A program made the position numbers and the translations under genes. From the NCBI RefSeq assembly GCF_022447245.1, contig NZ_JAKVBC010000029.1, positions 1 through 64,000 on the forward strand: 64,000 nt of DNA, written 5' to 3'. The notes below the pieces were generated by a model. The model was not told the origin of the DNA. It ran no database searches and saw only the letters and a program-made list of their open reading frames with translations. The DNA comes from Kordia sp. (GTDB lineage Bacteria; Bacteroidota; Bacteroidia; Flavobacteriales; Flavobacteriaceae). Shown one piece after another: positions 53,506 through 62,892 of the stretch. Within the stretch, counting starts at the first letter, position 1, and each line of letters starts with the position of its first letter.

Positions 53506-56322
53506 TTATTCTATAACAATCTTTTGCGTTTTAACGGCATCGTTTTGTTGAATTTTTAGAATATAAATTCCTGATGATAACTCTGAAAGATTTAATCTTG
53601 CTGGTGTATTTCTACTTAAATTCAATACTTTCACACTAGCTTGTTGTCCTGCTAACGTATACGCTGTTACTGTAGTTTTTCCACTATCTTTTCCTTTGAG
53701 CGTCATATTTCCGTCTGAAATTGTTGGATAGATAGAAAAGTTATTGGTAGCACTAAATTCTTCTGTACTTAAGATTCCAGGCAAGAATTGACCTGTAAAG
53801 AAACCTCTTCCGTGCGTTGTAGCAAGTACTGTATTATCAGAAGGTCTTAAATCCAAATCAAATACAGGAACCGAACGCATTCCGTTATCAGAACGCACCC
53901 ATGTTGGACTTGCTGTGTCAAAATTTGAAGATCTCCAAACCCCTAATTCGGTTGCAATAATTACTTCTGCACCATCAGCAACTAATGGATTTGCTAATAT
54001 TGCCATTACTGGGATATCTGGTAAATCTCCATCTTTTTGTTCCCAAGTAACTCCAGCATCAGGAGAATACCATACGTTATTTACTCCATAATTATGGAAG
54101 GTAACATATAAGTCATTCTCAGTCTCTCCAAATTCAATATCAGAAATACTTCCAACAAAACCAGGGTCTTGTATATTTGACCAAATCCTAATAGTTGTTA
54201 AAGCCGCTTCTACTTTTAATAATCGTCCATTGCGTAATCCAACATATAAAGTTTGTCCATCAGCCGATGTTTTAAAAGCAGAAGGTCTACTGTTTAATAA
54301 TGTATTTGTTAACTCAGATCGAACAATATTTCCAGAGCCATTATTTATATTTTGAAATTGTGAGATACGATTAGTACCACCTTGTGATGTGTTAGCATAA
54401 AAAGTGTTCGTATTTCTATCTAATTCAGCAGTATTGATAAAACCTCCTGAGTTTCCTTCATTTACAATAAAGTATGCTCCACTAAAATTCAAAGTAGGAT
54501 AAGGAATGAAAACGTGGCTTGCAAATGGAAAAGAAAAAATTATGTACCCATCATCATCATCAATATCTGTAAATGCTCCATCACCTCCTAAAGTTTCACC
54601 AAAGCTATTAACTCCAGTATCAGCATCTAGCCTAGTTAAACTTCCATTATCTTGTGTCCCTCCTGCTATGTCATCTCCATCTGCTGCATCTAAATTACCA
54701 ATGGCACCATAGTAAAATTGCGTCACATTATAGTTAAAGTTTCTAGCTTGAATAGCGTTTCCGCTAAGTGCTGAATTTACTATATCAGCACTATAATATA
54801 CACCACCATCATTTCCTATTATTGCTTGTGTATTGTCATTTGGACGGAATACAATTGCATGCTGATCTGCATGTACAAGAGAAATATTAAGACCTCCAAG
54901 TCCTGGATTGTTTGACCATTTTGAGATTTGGTCCCAGCTATTTGCTGTATTATCATATTTGAATAAATCAATCCCTCCTACGTACAGATTGTCATTTTCA
55001 TCAGCTTCAATAGGCAAGTTATAAAATGCTTGTTGTCTTGTATAGTCTGATGCAGGAATACCATTATCTGCATCATTTGGTTCATTTAGTATTGTAATAG
55101 TAGCAAAACTGTCTGTTGTTTGATAAATATTTGCTTGCGAACCGTTACCTACATCTGCAGCAATCCAAAATGTTCCTGGAGTTGTAGAAGAGGGTTCTAA
55201 TTCTGTACGTTGTGTATTTGGTAAAGTAAATACAGAATTAAATGTAACACCGTCAGAAGATGTGAAGATAGCTCCTCCTTGATTTCCAAAGTTGTCACTC
55301 GTGGTCGTTACCCATATATCATTGTTTAAGTCTAACTCAATATCGTTGGGATTCATGTATGTTCCATTTGGAAATTGTATTGGAAAACGTGACCAGTTTA
55401 CCCCAGCGTCTGTAGACTTGGACAATCCTCTTTCACTAAAACCTAATATATTAAAAGGTCCACTTGCTGAACTATAACCTCCACTAGCAAAAGTTGCATA
55501 CACTTCAGTAGTTCCATTGTTATCTCTGGCTACAACATCATTTACATAAAAAATTCCATCTACAACAAGAACTCCATTTATGTTTTGTGTTGTTCCTGTA
55601 TTTCCTCCTATCATTAATTGCCAAGTAACTCCACCATCAGTTGATTTAAAAACTCCACCTCCAACTGTATTACTAGCCGTATTAGCTGTATAGGATTCTC
55701 CCGAACCAATGTACATTATATTAGAATCATTAGGATCGGAAACAATTACTGTAACTGATAAGTTTCCAGGAAATCCTTCTACCAATTGCCAAGAAGAATT
55801 AGCATCCGTAATATCTTCATTTACCCATAATCCTCCAGCAACTCCTCCTGCAAAAACACGTGTATAATCATCTGAAGAATTGGCATTGTTGATATCATTA
55901 GGGTCAAACATAAGTGCTCTGGTCCGACCTCCTATATTGTTGGGCCCTCTATCTTGCCATGTATTATCCATAGCATCACCGGGTGTACGTTTTTCTATTG
56001 AAGATTGCTTAAGATCACGTTCAATATTCATGATATTTTCCGGAGTAGGTCTTCCTAAGTTTGGATTCATTGTCAATTCCCACCTTTGCTCATTGAAAGC
56101 ATTTGGTGGTAATCCTTGTGCTTTGCGTTCTTTCCTAGATAGCATTTGTGTTTCCTTAAAAGGGCTGTTTGCTAAAAAGTCAGCATGTTTTTTCCGTAAT
56201 TTTTCAACTTGTGAAATACTTTCTTCTTCTTTGTTTACAAGATAATTACTAAGAGTGTATCCCATTACTCCTAGAAATAAAATACCTGCAGCTACTTTAA
56301 ATGTAATTTTCTTTTTCATCAT
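53506..56322 (-). CDS. Large T9SS-exported Asp-box (sortilin/BNR-like) protein 2
   Basis: 938 residues, the same length and layout as protein 1: hydrophobic N-terminus (VAAGILFLGVMGYTLSNYLV), linker with QGLPPNAFNEQRWELTMNP (protein 1: IPPNAYYEQQWELTMNP), Asp-box repeats (STDGGVTWQ, SPDAGVTWEQKDG), conserved NIGGRTRALMFDPNDINN, and a T9SS sorting domain (YPTISDGNMTLKG, SGIYILKI). Many Gly/Asn-rich loops. The terminator between them and about 200 bp of spacing suggest separate transcripts. Recent duplication followed by divergence is the simplest reading. Confidence 0.85.
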   Translation of the reverse strand: MMKKKITFKVAAGILFLGVMGYTLSNYLVNKEEESISQVEKLRKKHADFLANSPFKETQMLSRKERKAQGLPPNAFNEQRWELTMNPNLGRPTPENIMNIERDLKQSSIEKRTPGDAMDNTWQDRGPNNIGGRTRALMFDPNDINNANSSDDYTRVFAGGVAGGLWVNEDITDANSSWQLVEGFPGNLSVTVIVSDPNDSNIMYIGSGESYTANTASNTVGGGVFKSTDGGVTWQLMIGGNTGTTQNINGVLVVDGIFYVNDVVARDNNGTTEVYATFASGGYSSASGPFNILGFSERGLSKSTDAGVNWSRFPIQFPNGTYMNPNDIELDLNNDIWVTTTSDNFGNQGGAIFTSSDGVTFNSVFTLPNTQRTELEPSSTTPGTFWIAADVGNGSQANIYQTTDSFATITILNEPNDADNGIPASDYTRQQAFYNLPIEADENDNLYVGGIDLFKYDNTANSWDQISKWSNNPGLGGLNISLVHADQHAIVFRPNDNTQAIIGNDGGVYYSADIVNSALSGNAIQARNFNYNVTQFYYGAIGNLDAADGDDIAGGTQDNGSLTRLDADTGVNSFGETLGGDGAFTDIDDDDGYIIFSFPFASHVFIPYPTLNFSGAYFIVNEGNSGGFINTAELDRNTNTFYANTSQGGTNRISQFQNINNGSGNIVRSELTNTLLNSRPSAFKTSADGQTLYVGLRNGRLLKVEAALTTIRIWSNIQDPGFVGSISDIEFGETENDLYVTFHNYGVNNVWYSPDAGVTWEQKDGDLPDIPVMAILANPLVADGAEVIIATELGVWRSSNFDTASPTWVRSDNGMRSVPVFDLDLRPSDNTVLATTHGRGFFTGQFLPGILSTEEFSATNNFSIYPTISDGNMTLKGKDSGKTTVTAYTLAGQQASVKVLNLSRNTPARLNLSELSSGIYILKIQQNDAVKTQKIVIE

Positions 56323-56373
56323 TTTTTTTTACGATAGGTATATAATTAATAATTTGGGTTTAAATGTTAGTTT

Positions 56374-57723
56374 TTATGGATTATAAAGTTTTGCTGTGAG
56401 TTTATTAAACAGAATGACGGCTTTACTATCAGATAATTTAGCGATATAATTTGTGATATTCATCAATCGGTTATATAATTGATTTGTTTCATAGTCAACA
56501 TTTTCAGGAAAAACTCTCAAAATCAGTTTATCATAATTTGAAAGTGAATCGTTGTGATAGTTTTCGACAGCAGTGATAAAGGTGTCTAGCAAATGTTGCA
56601 ATACATGATAACCAGTAATTTCTTTTTCGATAACTTCATCACTTTTATAAATCTTATCTATACTTATTTTAATGATATCATCAATTTGTGCTTTGTATTT
56701 ACTTTTTTCCATTAATCCAATTGAAAATTCACCTGCACAAATAGCTTCTTCATTTTCCAAGAAAATACGAACTGCGTCTTCTATAAGGGTATTGATCGAT
56801 AAGGCTCTTAAATAGCTCAAACGATCTTCACGATGTTGCAATAAGCTATATTTATCTTTTTGAATGGTATCGCGCACTAAATTGATTAAATATTCAAGTG
56901 CTTTTTCTTCTTGAATTAATCCAAGGTTGATTCCATCTTCAAAATCGATAATTGTGTAACAAATATCATCAGCGGCTTCTCCCAAAAACGTTAGCGGGGG
57001 TCTTGCATATCGGAGATTTTCTCCTTGTCCAAAAGTTTTTAATCCTAATTCGTTAGCAACATCTGTAAACGCCTCTTTTTGCGACTGAAATATTCCATAC
57101 TTCTTATCTGCAATATGTGATGTTGGTTTTTTAGGAAGCGATTGTTTCGGATATTTCATAAAAGCCCCTAATGTGGCGTAGCTCAGTCGTAAACTTCCAT
57201 CAACACCTTTGCGATTTTCGGTTAAAATCTTAAAACCATTTGCATTTCCTTCAAAATCACATAGGTCTTGATATTGTTTTGGAGCTAATTTTGACTGGAA
57301 TTGTATTCCTTTTCCAATTTTAAAATACTCTCCAATTGCTTTTTCACCTGAGTGACCAAACGGTGGATTTCCAATATCGTGAGCTAGGGCTGCTGCTGCT
57401 ACAATAGCGCCAAAGTCATTGAATTGAAATCCATGAACCTCTTTTAAATGCGGATATTTTTCTAAGAGTTTTATTCCTACTTTTCTCCCCAAACTTCGCC
57501 CAACTACTGATACTTCCAAACTGTGTGTAAGTCGTGTATGTACAAAATCGGTTTTGGATAGCGGAACTACTTGTGTTTTATCTTGTAAGCTTCTGAAAGC
57601 GGATGAAAAAATTACCCTGTCATAATCAACTTCAAAACCCAATCGGGTTTCATCTTGTTCTTTACGCAATCGTTTATGGGTATCTCCGTGACGTTTTAAC
57701 GAGAGTAATTGTTCCCAATTCAT
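56374..57723 (-). CDS. dgt: dGTP triphosphohydrolase
   Basis: 449 residues from ATG 57723 (MNWEQLLSLKRHGD); a longer frame to 57747 has no family support. HD-domain motifs: FSSAFRSLQDKTQV, RLTHSLEVSVVGRSLG (metal His), AHDIGNPPFGHSGE (His-Asp) and ADDICYTIIDFEDG. It hydrolyses dGTP to deoxyguanosine and PPPi; the Bacteroidetes type is close to E. coli Dgt. It may limit dNTP pools or block phage. No operon partner. Confidence 0.92.
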   Translation of the reverse strand: MNWEQLLSLKRHGDTHKRLRKEQDETRLGFEVDYDRVIFSSAFRSLQDKTQVVPLSKTDFVHTRLTHSLEVSVVGRSLGRKVGIKLLEKYPHLKEVHGFQFNDFGAIVAAAALAHDIGNPPFGHSGEKAIGEYFKIGKGIQFQSKLAPKQYQDLCDFEGNANGFKILTENRKGVDGSLRLSYATLGAFMKYPKQSLPKKPTSHIADKKYGIFQSQKEAFTDVANELGLKTFGQGENLRYARPPLTFLGEAADDICYTIIDFEDGINLGLIQEEKALEYLINLVRDTIQKDKYSLLQHREDRLSYLRALSINTLIEDAVRIFLENEEAICAGEFSIGLMEKSKYKAQIDDIIKISIDKIYKSDEVIEKEITGYHVLQHLLDTFITAVENYHNDSLSNYDKLILRVFPENVDYETNQLYNRLMNITNYIAKLSDSKAVILFNKLTAKLYNP

Positions 57724-57954
57724 TAGAAAATAGCATTTTCTTTGCAATATACTACATAATTAGTTGAAATACCAATCCTTAACATTTATAGGCGTTGAAT
57801 AGGCATATTTAATGTAAAATGAAAGATATTTCGGTGGTTTTTTGTGTTATTTACTATATTTAACATAGCTATGTTACTAATAAGATATAACCTTATGGTA
57901 ACATTACATTTAATGACAGTATTGATATTTGTAAATTATTTTTAATATCCACAT

Positions 57955-60483
57955 ATGGACAATATTTACTTACTGATGATCATTGCCTTGACTTTATTGG
58001 CGATTGCCGATTTGGTCGTAGGAGTTAGTAATGATGCAGTAAACTTCCTGAATTCAGCTATTGGTTCTAAAGCCATTTCCTTTAAAACAATTATGATTGT
58101 TGCCAGTATCGGTGTTGCTATCGGTGCCATTTTTTCAAGTGGATTGATGGAAGTCGCCCGGAAAGGAATTTTTACACCCGAAAATTTTGTGTTTCATGAA
58201 ATCATGATCATTTTCATGGCCGTCATGATTACTGATATTTTGCTGCTCGACTTTTTTAACACACTTGGAATGCCAACATCTACAACGGTTTCCATTGTAT
58301 TTGAATTGTTAGGAGCTGCGGTTGCTATGGCTCTGATAAAGATTTCAAAGCAAGAAGATAGTTACGCTACATTAGTTGAATATATAAATACAACACAAGC
58401 TACAAAGATTATTATAGGAATTTTACTTTCTGTAGTAATAGCGTTTAGTGTTGGAGCATTTGTACAATGGATTTCAAGATTATTATTATCCTATAATTTT
58501 AATGAAAAAGCACGCTGGATTGGTGCCCTATTTGGTGGAATTGCGCTAACAGCGATTACGTATTTCATTTTTGTAAAAGGAATCAAAGGAACTTCATATG
58601 CTGCTTATGAAATAGAAACTTTATACTCAGGTGATGGCTTATTAGCTTGGATTAATGAGCATTTTGGTGCTTCTTACGAAACTATTAAAGAATTTAAATC
58701 TGCTACTAAAGAAAAAGCTGTTACTATAATTGATGGAAATGCAGTCTTAACTTTAAAGAACTTTTTAAATGTTTATGTACTACCTATCATTGCTATAAGC
58801 CTAGTAGTTTGGTCTGTTATTTCTTATGCAGTTATGACATTTTTGAAAGTCAATATCTATCGATTAATCATTATCATTGGAACTTTTGCATTAGCACTTG
58901 CTTTTGCAGGGAATGACTTGGTTAATTTTATTGGCGTTCCAATTGCTGGTTGGCAAGCCTTCCAAGATTTTATGGGATCTATAGTTCCTGGAACGACCGA
59001 TTTGACAACTGCTGCACAAAGTTTCTCTATGGAATCTCTTGGAAAGTCAGTTCAAACTCCTACTATATTTTTGGTAATAGCAGGATTAATCATGGTTGTA
59101 ACGTTATGGTTTTCAAGCAAAGCAAAAGCCGTTGTAAAGACATCAATTGATTTATCGAGTCAAGAACAAACTAAAGAACGCTTTAGGCCAAATTTTTTAT
59201 CAAGAGGTTTTGTTCGTTCTTCTATTGGCATTTCTCAAGGAATATCACAAATTACACCTAGTTCTTGGAAAAAGAATATAGACAAACAGTTTACAATTCC
59301 ACCTACAAAAACGACTTATAAAAACAAAGAAGATATTCCTGCTTTTGATATGGTTCGTGCCGCTGTGAATTTAATGGTTGCCAGTGTGTTGATTTCCATT
59401 GCTACTTCTATGAAATTACCATTATCAACTACATACGTAACGTTTATGGTAGCCATGGGTACATCGCTAGCTGATAGAGCTTGGGGCGCAGAAAGTGCCG
59501 TATACAGAGTTGCTGGTGTATTGAATGTTATTGGTGGTTGGTTTTTTACAGCCATTATTGCATTCCTTGCAGCAGGATTGATTGCCTTTTTATTAAATAT
59601 TCACCTTCCAATCATGTTGGCGTTACTATTAGGTCTCGCTATATTTTTATTAATTAGAAACTACATGATTCACAATAAAAAAGCAAAGGAAGCCAAAGTA
59701 GAAGATAGTCTAAAGAAAGCCGAAAGCAGCTCCGTACAAGGAGTTATCCACGAAAGTGCCGATAATATTGCAAGCGTTGTAAAACGTGGTAACAGAATTT
59801 ATACAAATGCTATCAACGGATTGGCAAAGCAAGATTTAGCAATGCTTAAAAAGAATAAAAAGAATATTGTAAAACTCTCTACAGAAATTGATGAATTGCG
59901 TGATAATATCTTTTATTTTATTAAAAATCTTGACGAATCTAGTATTGGTGCGAGTAATTTCTACATTAATATTTTAGGATATTTACAAGATATGACACAA
60001 TCACTAGAGTACATTTCTAAAGTGAGTCATAAGCATGTTAACAACAATCATAAGAAGTTAAAATTCAATCAGATTAAAGAATTGAAACAGGTTGATGAAG
60101 CTCTGGAAACTTTATTTAATAAAACCAAAGAAGCTTTTGACTCACGTTCATTCGAAGAAATTGGAGATATTCTAGCGAGTAGAGAAACCATTTTTCAATT
60201 GGTGGAACAAAAAATTCAAACTCAGGTTGAACGCACACGTACTGAAGAATCGAGTCCGAAGAACACAACCTTGTATTTTGGATTATTGTTAGAAACAAAA
60301 GATTTATTGAAAGCTACTATGGATCTTTTAGAAGAGTATCATAATGCTCATGATGCTTCAGTAAAGCCTGCTACAATATCTGTTGAAGAAGACACTAAAA
60401 CTCAAGAATCGTCTCAAACAAAAGCACCAGAAGCTAACAAATCAGATACTGACTCAAGGGAAGCTTCTGAAAAAAAGGAATAG
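57955..60483 (+). CDS. Inorganic phosphate (Pit) transporter with PhoU-like tail
   Basis: 842 residues. Pit/PHO4 membrane domain about 1-575: the two signature repeats GVSNDAVNFLNSAIGSKAIS and FAGNDLVNFIGVPIAGWQAF, with helices throughout. After about residue 585 a long coiled/helical soluble region (about 590-780; VIHESADNIASVVKRGNRIY, TEIDELRDNIFYFIKNLDES, LEYISKVSHKHVNNNHKKLK) looks like a fused PhoU-type regulator, then a Ser/Glu/Lys-rich tail. It imports phosphate by cation coupling; the tail may sense or limit it. Monocistronic with a terminator. Confidence 0.9.
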   Translation: MDNIYLLMIIALTLLAIADLVVGVSNDAVNFLNSAIGSKAISFKTIMIVASIGVAIGAIFSSGLMEVARKGIFTPENFVFHEIMIIFMAVMITDILLLDFFNTLGMPTSTTVSIVFELLGAAVAMALIKISKQEDSYATLVEYINTTQATKIIIGILLSVVIAFSVGAFVQWISRLLLSYNFNEKARWIGALFGGIALTAITYFIFVKGIKGTSYAAYEIETLYSGDGLLAWINEHFGASYETIKEFKSATKEKAVTIIDGNAVLTLKNFLNVYVLPIIAISLVVWSVISYAVMTFLKVNIYRLIIIIGTFALALAFAGNDLVNFIGVPIAGWQAFQDFMGSIVPGTTDLTTAAQSFSMESLGKSVQTPTIFLVIAGLIMVVTLWFSSKAKAVVKTSIDLSSQEQTKERFRPNFLSRGFVRSSIGISQGISQITPSSWKKNIDKQFTIPPTKTTYKNKEDIPAFDMVRAAVNLMVASVLISIATSMKLPLSTTYVTFMVAMGTSLADRAWGAESAVYRVAGVLNVIGGWFFTAIIAFLAAGLIAFLLNIHLPIMLALLLGLAIFLLIRNYMIHNKKAKEAKVEDSLKKAESSSVQGVIHESADNIASVVKRGNRIYTNAINGLAKQDLAMLKKNKKNIVKLSTEIDELRDNIFYFIKNLDESSIGASNFYINILGYLQDMTQSLEYISKVSHKHVNNNHKKLKFNQIKELKQVDEALETLFNKTKEAFDSRSFEEIGDILASRETIFQLVEQKIQTQVERTRTEESSPKNTTLYFGLLLETKDLLKATMDLLEEYHNAHDASVKPATISVEEDTKTQESSQTKAPEANKSDTDSREASEKKE

Positions 60484-60505
60484 TATAAAACCACCTAATA
60501 TATTT

Positions 60506-60536
60506 AAAAAACACAGCTAATTGCTGTGTTTTTTTT
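60506..60536 (+). terminator. Terminator of the phosphate transporter gene
   Basis: AAAAAACACAGC and GCTGTGTTTTTT around TAATT, perfect 12-bp stem with T run. Confidence 0.9.
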
Positions 60537-60615
60537 GTTTTAGTTTACAATGTCAGGTTCCTTTTCATCTGTCTCAAAAATACTATCTTAGACAATCACT
60601 TTTAAAATTACCAAC

Positions 60616-61320
60616 ATGACCAAATCAATCTTAACATACCTTTTTTTAGTATATACCGCAATTTCTTTTGGACAAGAATTGACAGGGCAAGAATTATTAA
60701 CCAAGTCTATTAGATATCACGATCCTAATGGAAATTGGGAAACATTTGACGGAACATTAGAAATCACAATGGAAACTCCAAACAATGCAAATCGTGTAAG
60801 CACTATTAAAATTAACTTGCCAAAAGAGTATTTTTATGTGAAAGCCACACGCGATGGCAAAACAACCGAGTATACCGTTGAAAAGAATGAGTGTAAAATC
60901 GCTTTTAACGGCAAAACAAATATTTCTGATGAAGTTATTGAGGAAAATAATTTAAGTTGCAAACGCGCCAATTTATACAAGAATTATTACACATATTTGT
61001 ATGGATTGCCAATGAAATTGAAAGATGAAGGCACTGTGATTGATCCAAAAGTGCAGAAGAAGACTTTTAAAGGAAAAGAATATTTAGTTTTAAAAGCAAC
61101 TTACAAAGAAGACGTTGGAAAAGATACTTGGTATTTTTACTTTGATCCAAAAACGTATGCCATGGAAGTGTATCAGTTTTTTAAAGATGAAACCAAAAAA
61201 GATGGTGAATATATTTTATTAACTGAAGAAGTTGAGGTGAATGGAATTAAAATGCCGAAGAAACGCGCTTGGCATTACAATAAAGATAATGGATATTTGG
61301 GAACGGATATTTTGAAATAG
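60616..61320 (+). CDS. Secreted DUF6503-like protein
   Basis: 234 residues with signal peptide (ending ISFGQE). Begins LLTKSIRYHDPNGNWETFDG and has a LolA-like beta pattern: NLPKEYFYVKATRDGKTTEY, CKRANLYKNYYTYLYGLPMK, VLKATYKEDVGKDTWYFYFD. The YHDPxGxW start is typical of the Bacteroidetes family annotated as DUF6503. It lacks a lipobox, so it is probably periplasmic. Role unknown; related folds carry lipids or lipoproteins. Confidence 0.75.
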   Translation: MTKSILTYLFLVYTAISFGQELTGQELLTKSIRYHDPNGNWETFDGTLEITMETPNNANRVSTIKINLPKEYFYVKATRDGKTTEYTVEKNECKIAFNGKTNISDEVIEENNLSCKRANLYKNYYTYLYGLPMKLKDEGTVIDPKVQKKTFKGKEYLVLKATYKEDVGKDTWYFYFDPKTYAMEVYQFFKDETKKDGEYILLTEEVEVNGIKMPKKRAWHYNKDNGYLGTDILK

Positions 61321-61375
61321 ATCACTTCACTTCGACTTCGCTCAGTGTCACTTTTAGATCGTTACATTTGAGATA

Positions 61376-62646
61376 TGTAAATTAAACTCTGTCTGTTACT
61401 TCACTGTCAGTGGTGTTTAAATCCAGTTTGATTCTATTCTCAAATTTAATGTATAATTGCTACACGACCAAACTCCAATGGAACACAGGAGAAGTCCATT
61501 TCTTTTCTATATTTCTGGTGGCTAAATATACAAGCTTTAGCAACGCCATATCATTAAGGAAAGCTCCTTTGATTTTGGTCACTTTCCTAAACTAACGATG
61601 GAAGCCCTCAACAGTGTCGGTGGTGTATATCAGCTTACGGATAGGCTCAGAATATTGTAAATATTGCGATAATTCTTCCCAGTTTCGTTGACAGGATTCG
61701 ATAACAATAGGGGATTTTTTGCCCCATTTCTCTTCCAGATTTAGCAGTTGATCTTCTGCTATAGATTTATTGACAGCTCTATAAACCTTCTTTAAATTAA
61801 CCAAGAATGCTTTCCGATCTTTGGAAGATAGGTATTTAAGTGAGTTACGTATTTGATGCACTATAAAAAGCTGTACCTGTGTTTTTGGGAATATACTAAA
61901 GATAGCTTGTGTAAAGCCTTTTAAGTTATCTGCACAGGCAATTAAGATATCTTCCACGCCTCGATACTGAAGATCCGTTAGTGCTTGTAACCAAAAGTTA
62001 GCACCTTCGCTCTCTGAGATATACATGCCCTGCACGCTCTTTTTACCTTCTTTGTTGATAACTAACATGTTGTATAAAGCACGATGTTGTATTTTTCCAT
62101 TGACTTTTACTTTGTATTGCATCGCATTTAGCCATACAATGCAATATAGCGCTTCTAATGGACGTGACTGCCATGCCTTTACATCAGGAATGATCTTATC
62201 GGTAATTTGGCTTAATACCGTATGAGAGATATCGGTATCGTACATCTCTTTGTGATGAGAAGCGATATCAAGGTAACTCATAGCTAATCCATAAAAACCG
62301 ATGATTTTATCCGATAAGTTTTCTGCTAAAATTGTTTGACGCTTTTTCACCAGTTCTGGTTCAAAGCTACCGACGCTACTCTTTATAGTCTTTTTGCCTT
62401 TGCTGTTTCGTTTGTTAACTTTCTTACGTTCAGAATCGCTTAAATGATTGTCCATCTCGGCTTCTAAGGCTTTTTATATGAAGTTCTTTAGCATTGGCGC
62501 AAATGCACCATCTTTACCAAATAAACTCTTCCCTGACATAAACTGTTCTAGGGCTTTCTTCTCTAAATTCTGTTGCCCTTCGTTTGTCATTTTCTATCTA
62601 AATTAAATTATTTTTTTAATCCTCCTTAGACAGAGTTCAGTTTACA
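61376..62646 (-). mobile_element. IS256-family insertion sequence (1271 bp)
   Basis: Terminal inverted repeats TGTAAATTAAACTCTGTCT (61376-61394) and, on the opposite strand at 62628-62646, TGTAAACTGAACTCTGTCT match at 17 of 19 bases. They enclose one transposase gene on the minus strand. No 8-9 bp target duplication is visible (TTGAGATA on the left, CTCTCGCT on the right), so one end may have been rearranged or the copy may be old. Confidence 0.85.
61382..62590 (-). pseudogene. IS256 transposase with three in-frame stops
   Basis: From ATG 62590 (MTNEGQQNLEKKALEQFMSG) to a stop at 61382 is one frame of 403 codons, the family's normal size, interrupted by a TAA after LKNFI and by TAG after VEGFHR and after FHWSLVV; no frameshift. 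The core is recognisable: SYLDIASHHKEMYDTDISHT, the mutator-type DDE region with LEALYCIVWLNAMQYKVKVN, ADNLKGFTQAIFSIFPKTQV, VHQIRNSLKY, TTDTVEGFHR and RKVTKIKGAFLNDMALLKLV. Two stops are TAG, one base from CAG or other codons. It can be dead, or suppressed if a tRNA reads TAG, for which nothing here argues. Confidence 0.88.
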
Positions 62647-62660
62647 CTCTCGCTTTTACT

Positions 62661-62724
62661 AAAAACCTCCTTAGGTTTTTGTCATTTCCTCCTTTGCTTT
62701 TGATCAAAACCTCCTATGGTTTTT
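62661..62724. repeat. Two near-identical small hairpins
   Basis: AAAAACC-TCCTTA-GGTTTTT at 62661-62680 and AAAACC-TCCTAT-GGTTTT at 62706-62723. Same stem, loops differing in two bases, 25 bp apart, just outside the IS256 right end. Neither has a strong T tail beyond its own stem. Confidence 0.6.
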
Positions 62725-62821
62725 CTCCTGTAGTATTAAAAAGGTTTACAAAAGCTGTATTTTTAAGTTGAAGAGAAAGTCTATACAACTAGTAAAGAAA
62801 ACGATAGGATTTTATGATAAT

Positions 62822-62854
62822 AAAAAAGACACTTCATTTTTGAAGTGCCTTTTT
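62822..62854 (-). terminator. Terminator of the AAA ATPase gene
   Basis: AAAAAG-A-CACTTCA and TGAAGTG-C-CTTTTT pair around TTTT with one mismatch; A/T runs both sides. It lies 39 bp past the ATPase stop on the minus strand. Confidence 0.8.
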
Positions 62855-62892
62855 CTATCTAATGTTCACATTTTAGCACTAATGGCTATATA

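Noticed and set aside
61592-62455. Shorter IS256 frame taken as a complete transposase gene
   Set aside because: The frame continues on both sides with family-typical sequence after single stop codons, so it is a fragment of a longer broken gene.
61368-62654. Target-site duplication around the IS256 element
   Set aside because: The 8 bases outside the two ends (TTGAGATA and CTCTCGCT) do not match, so none can be claimed.
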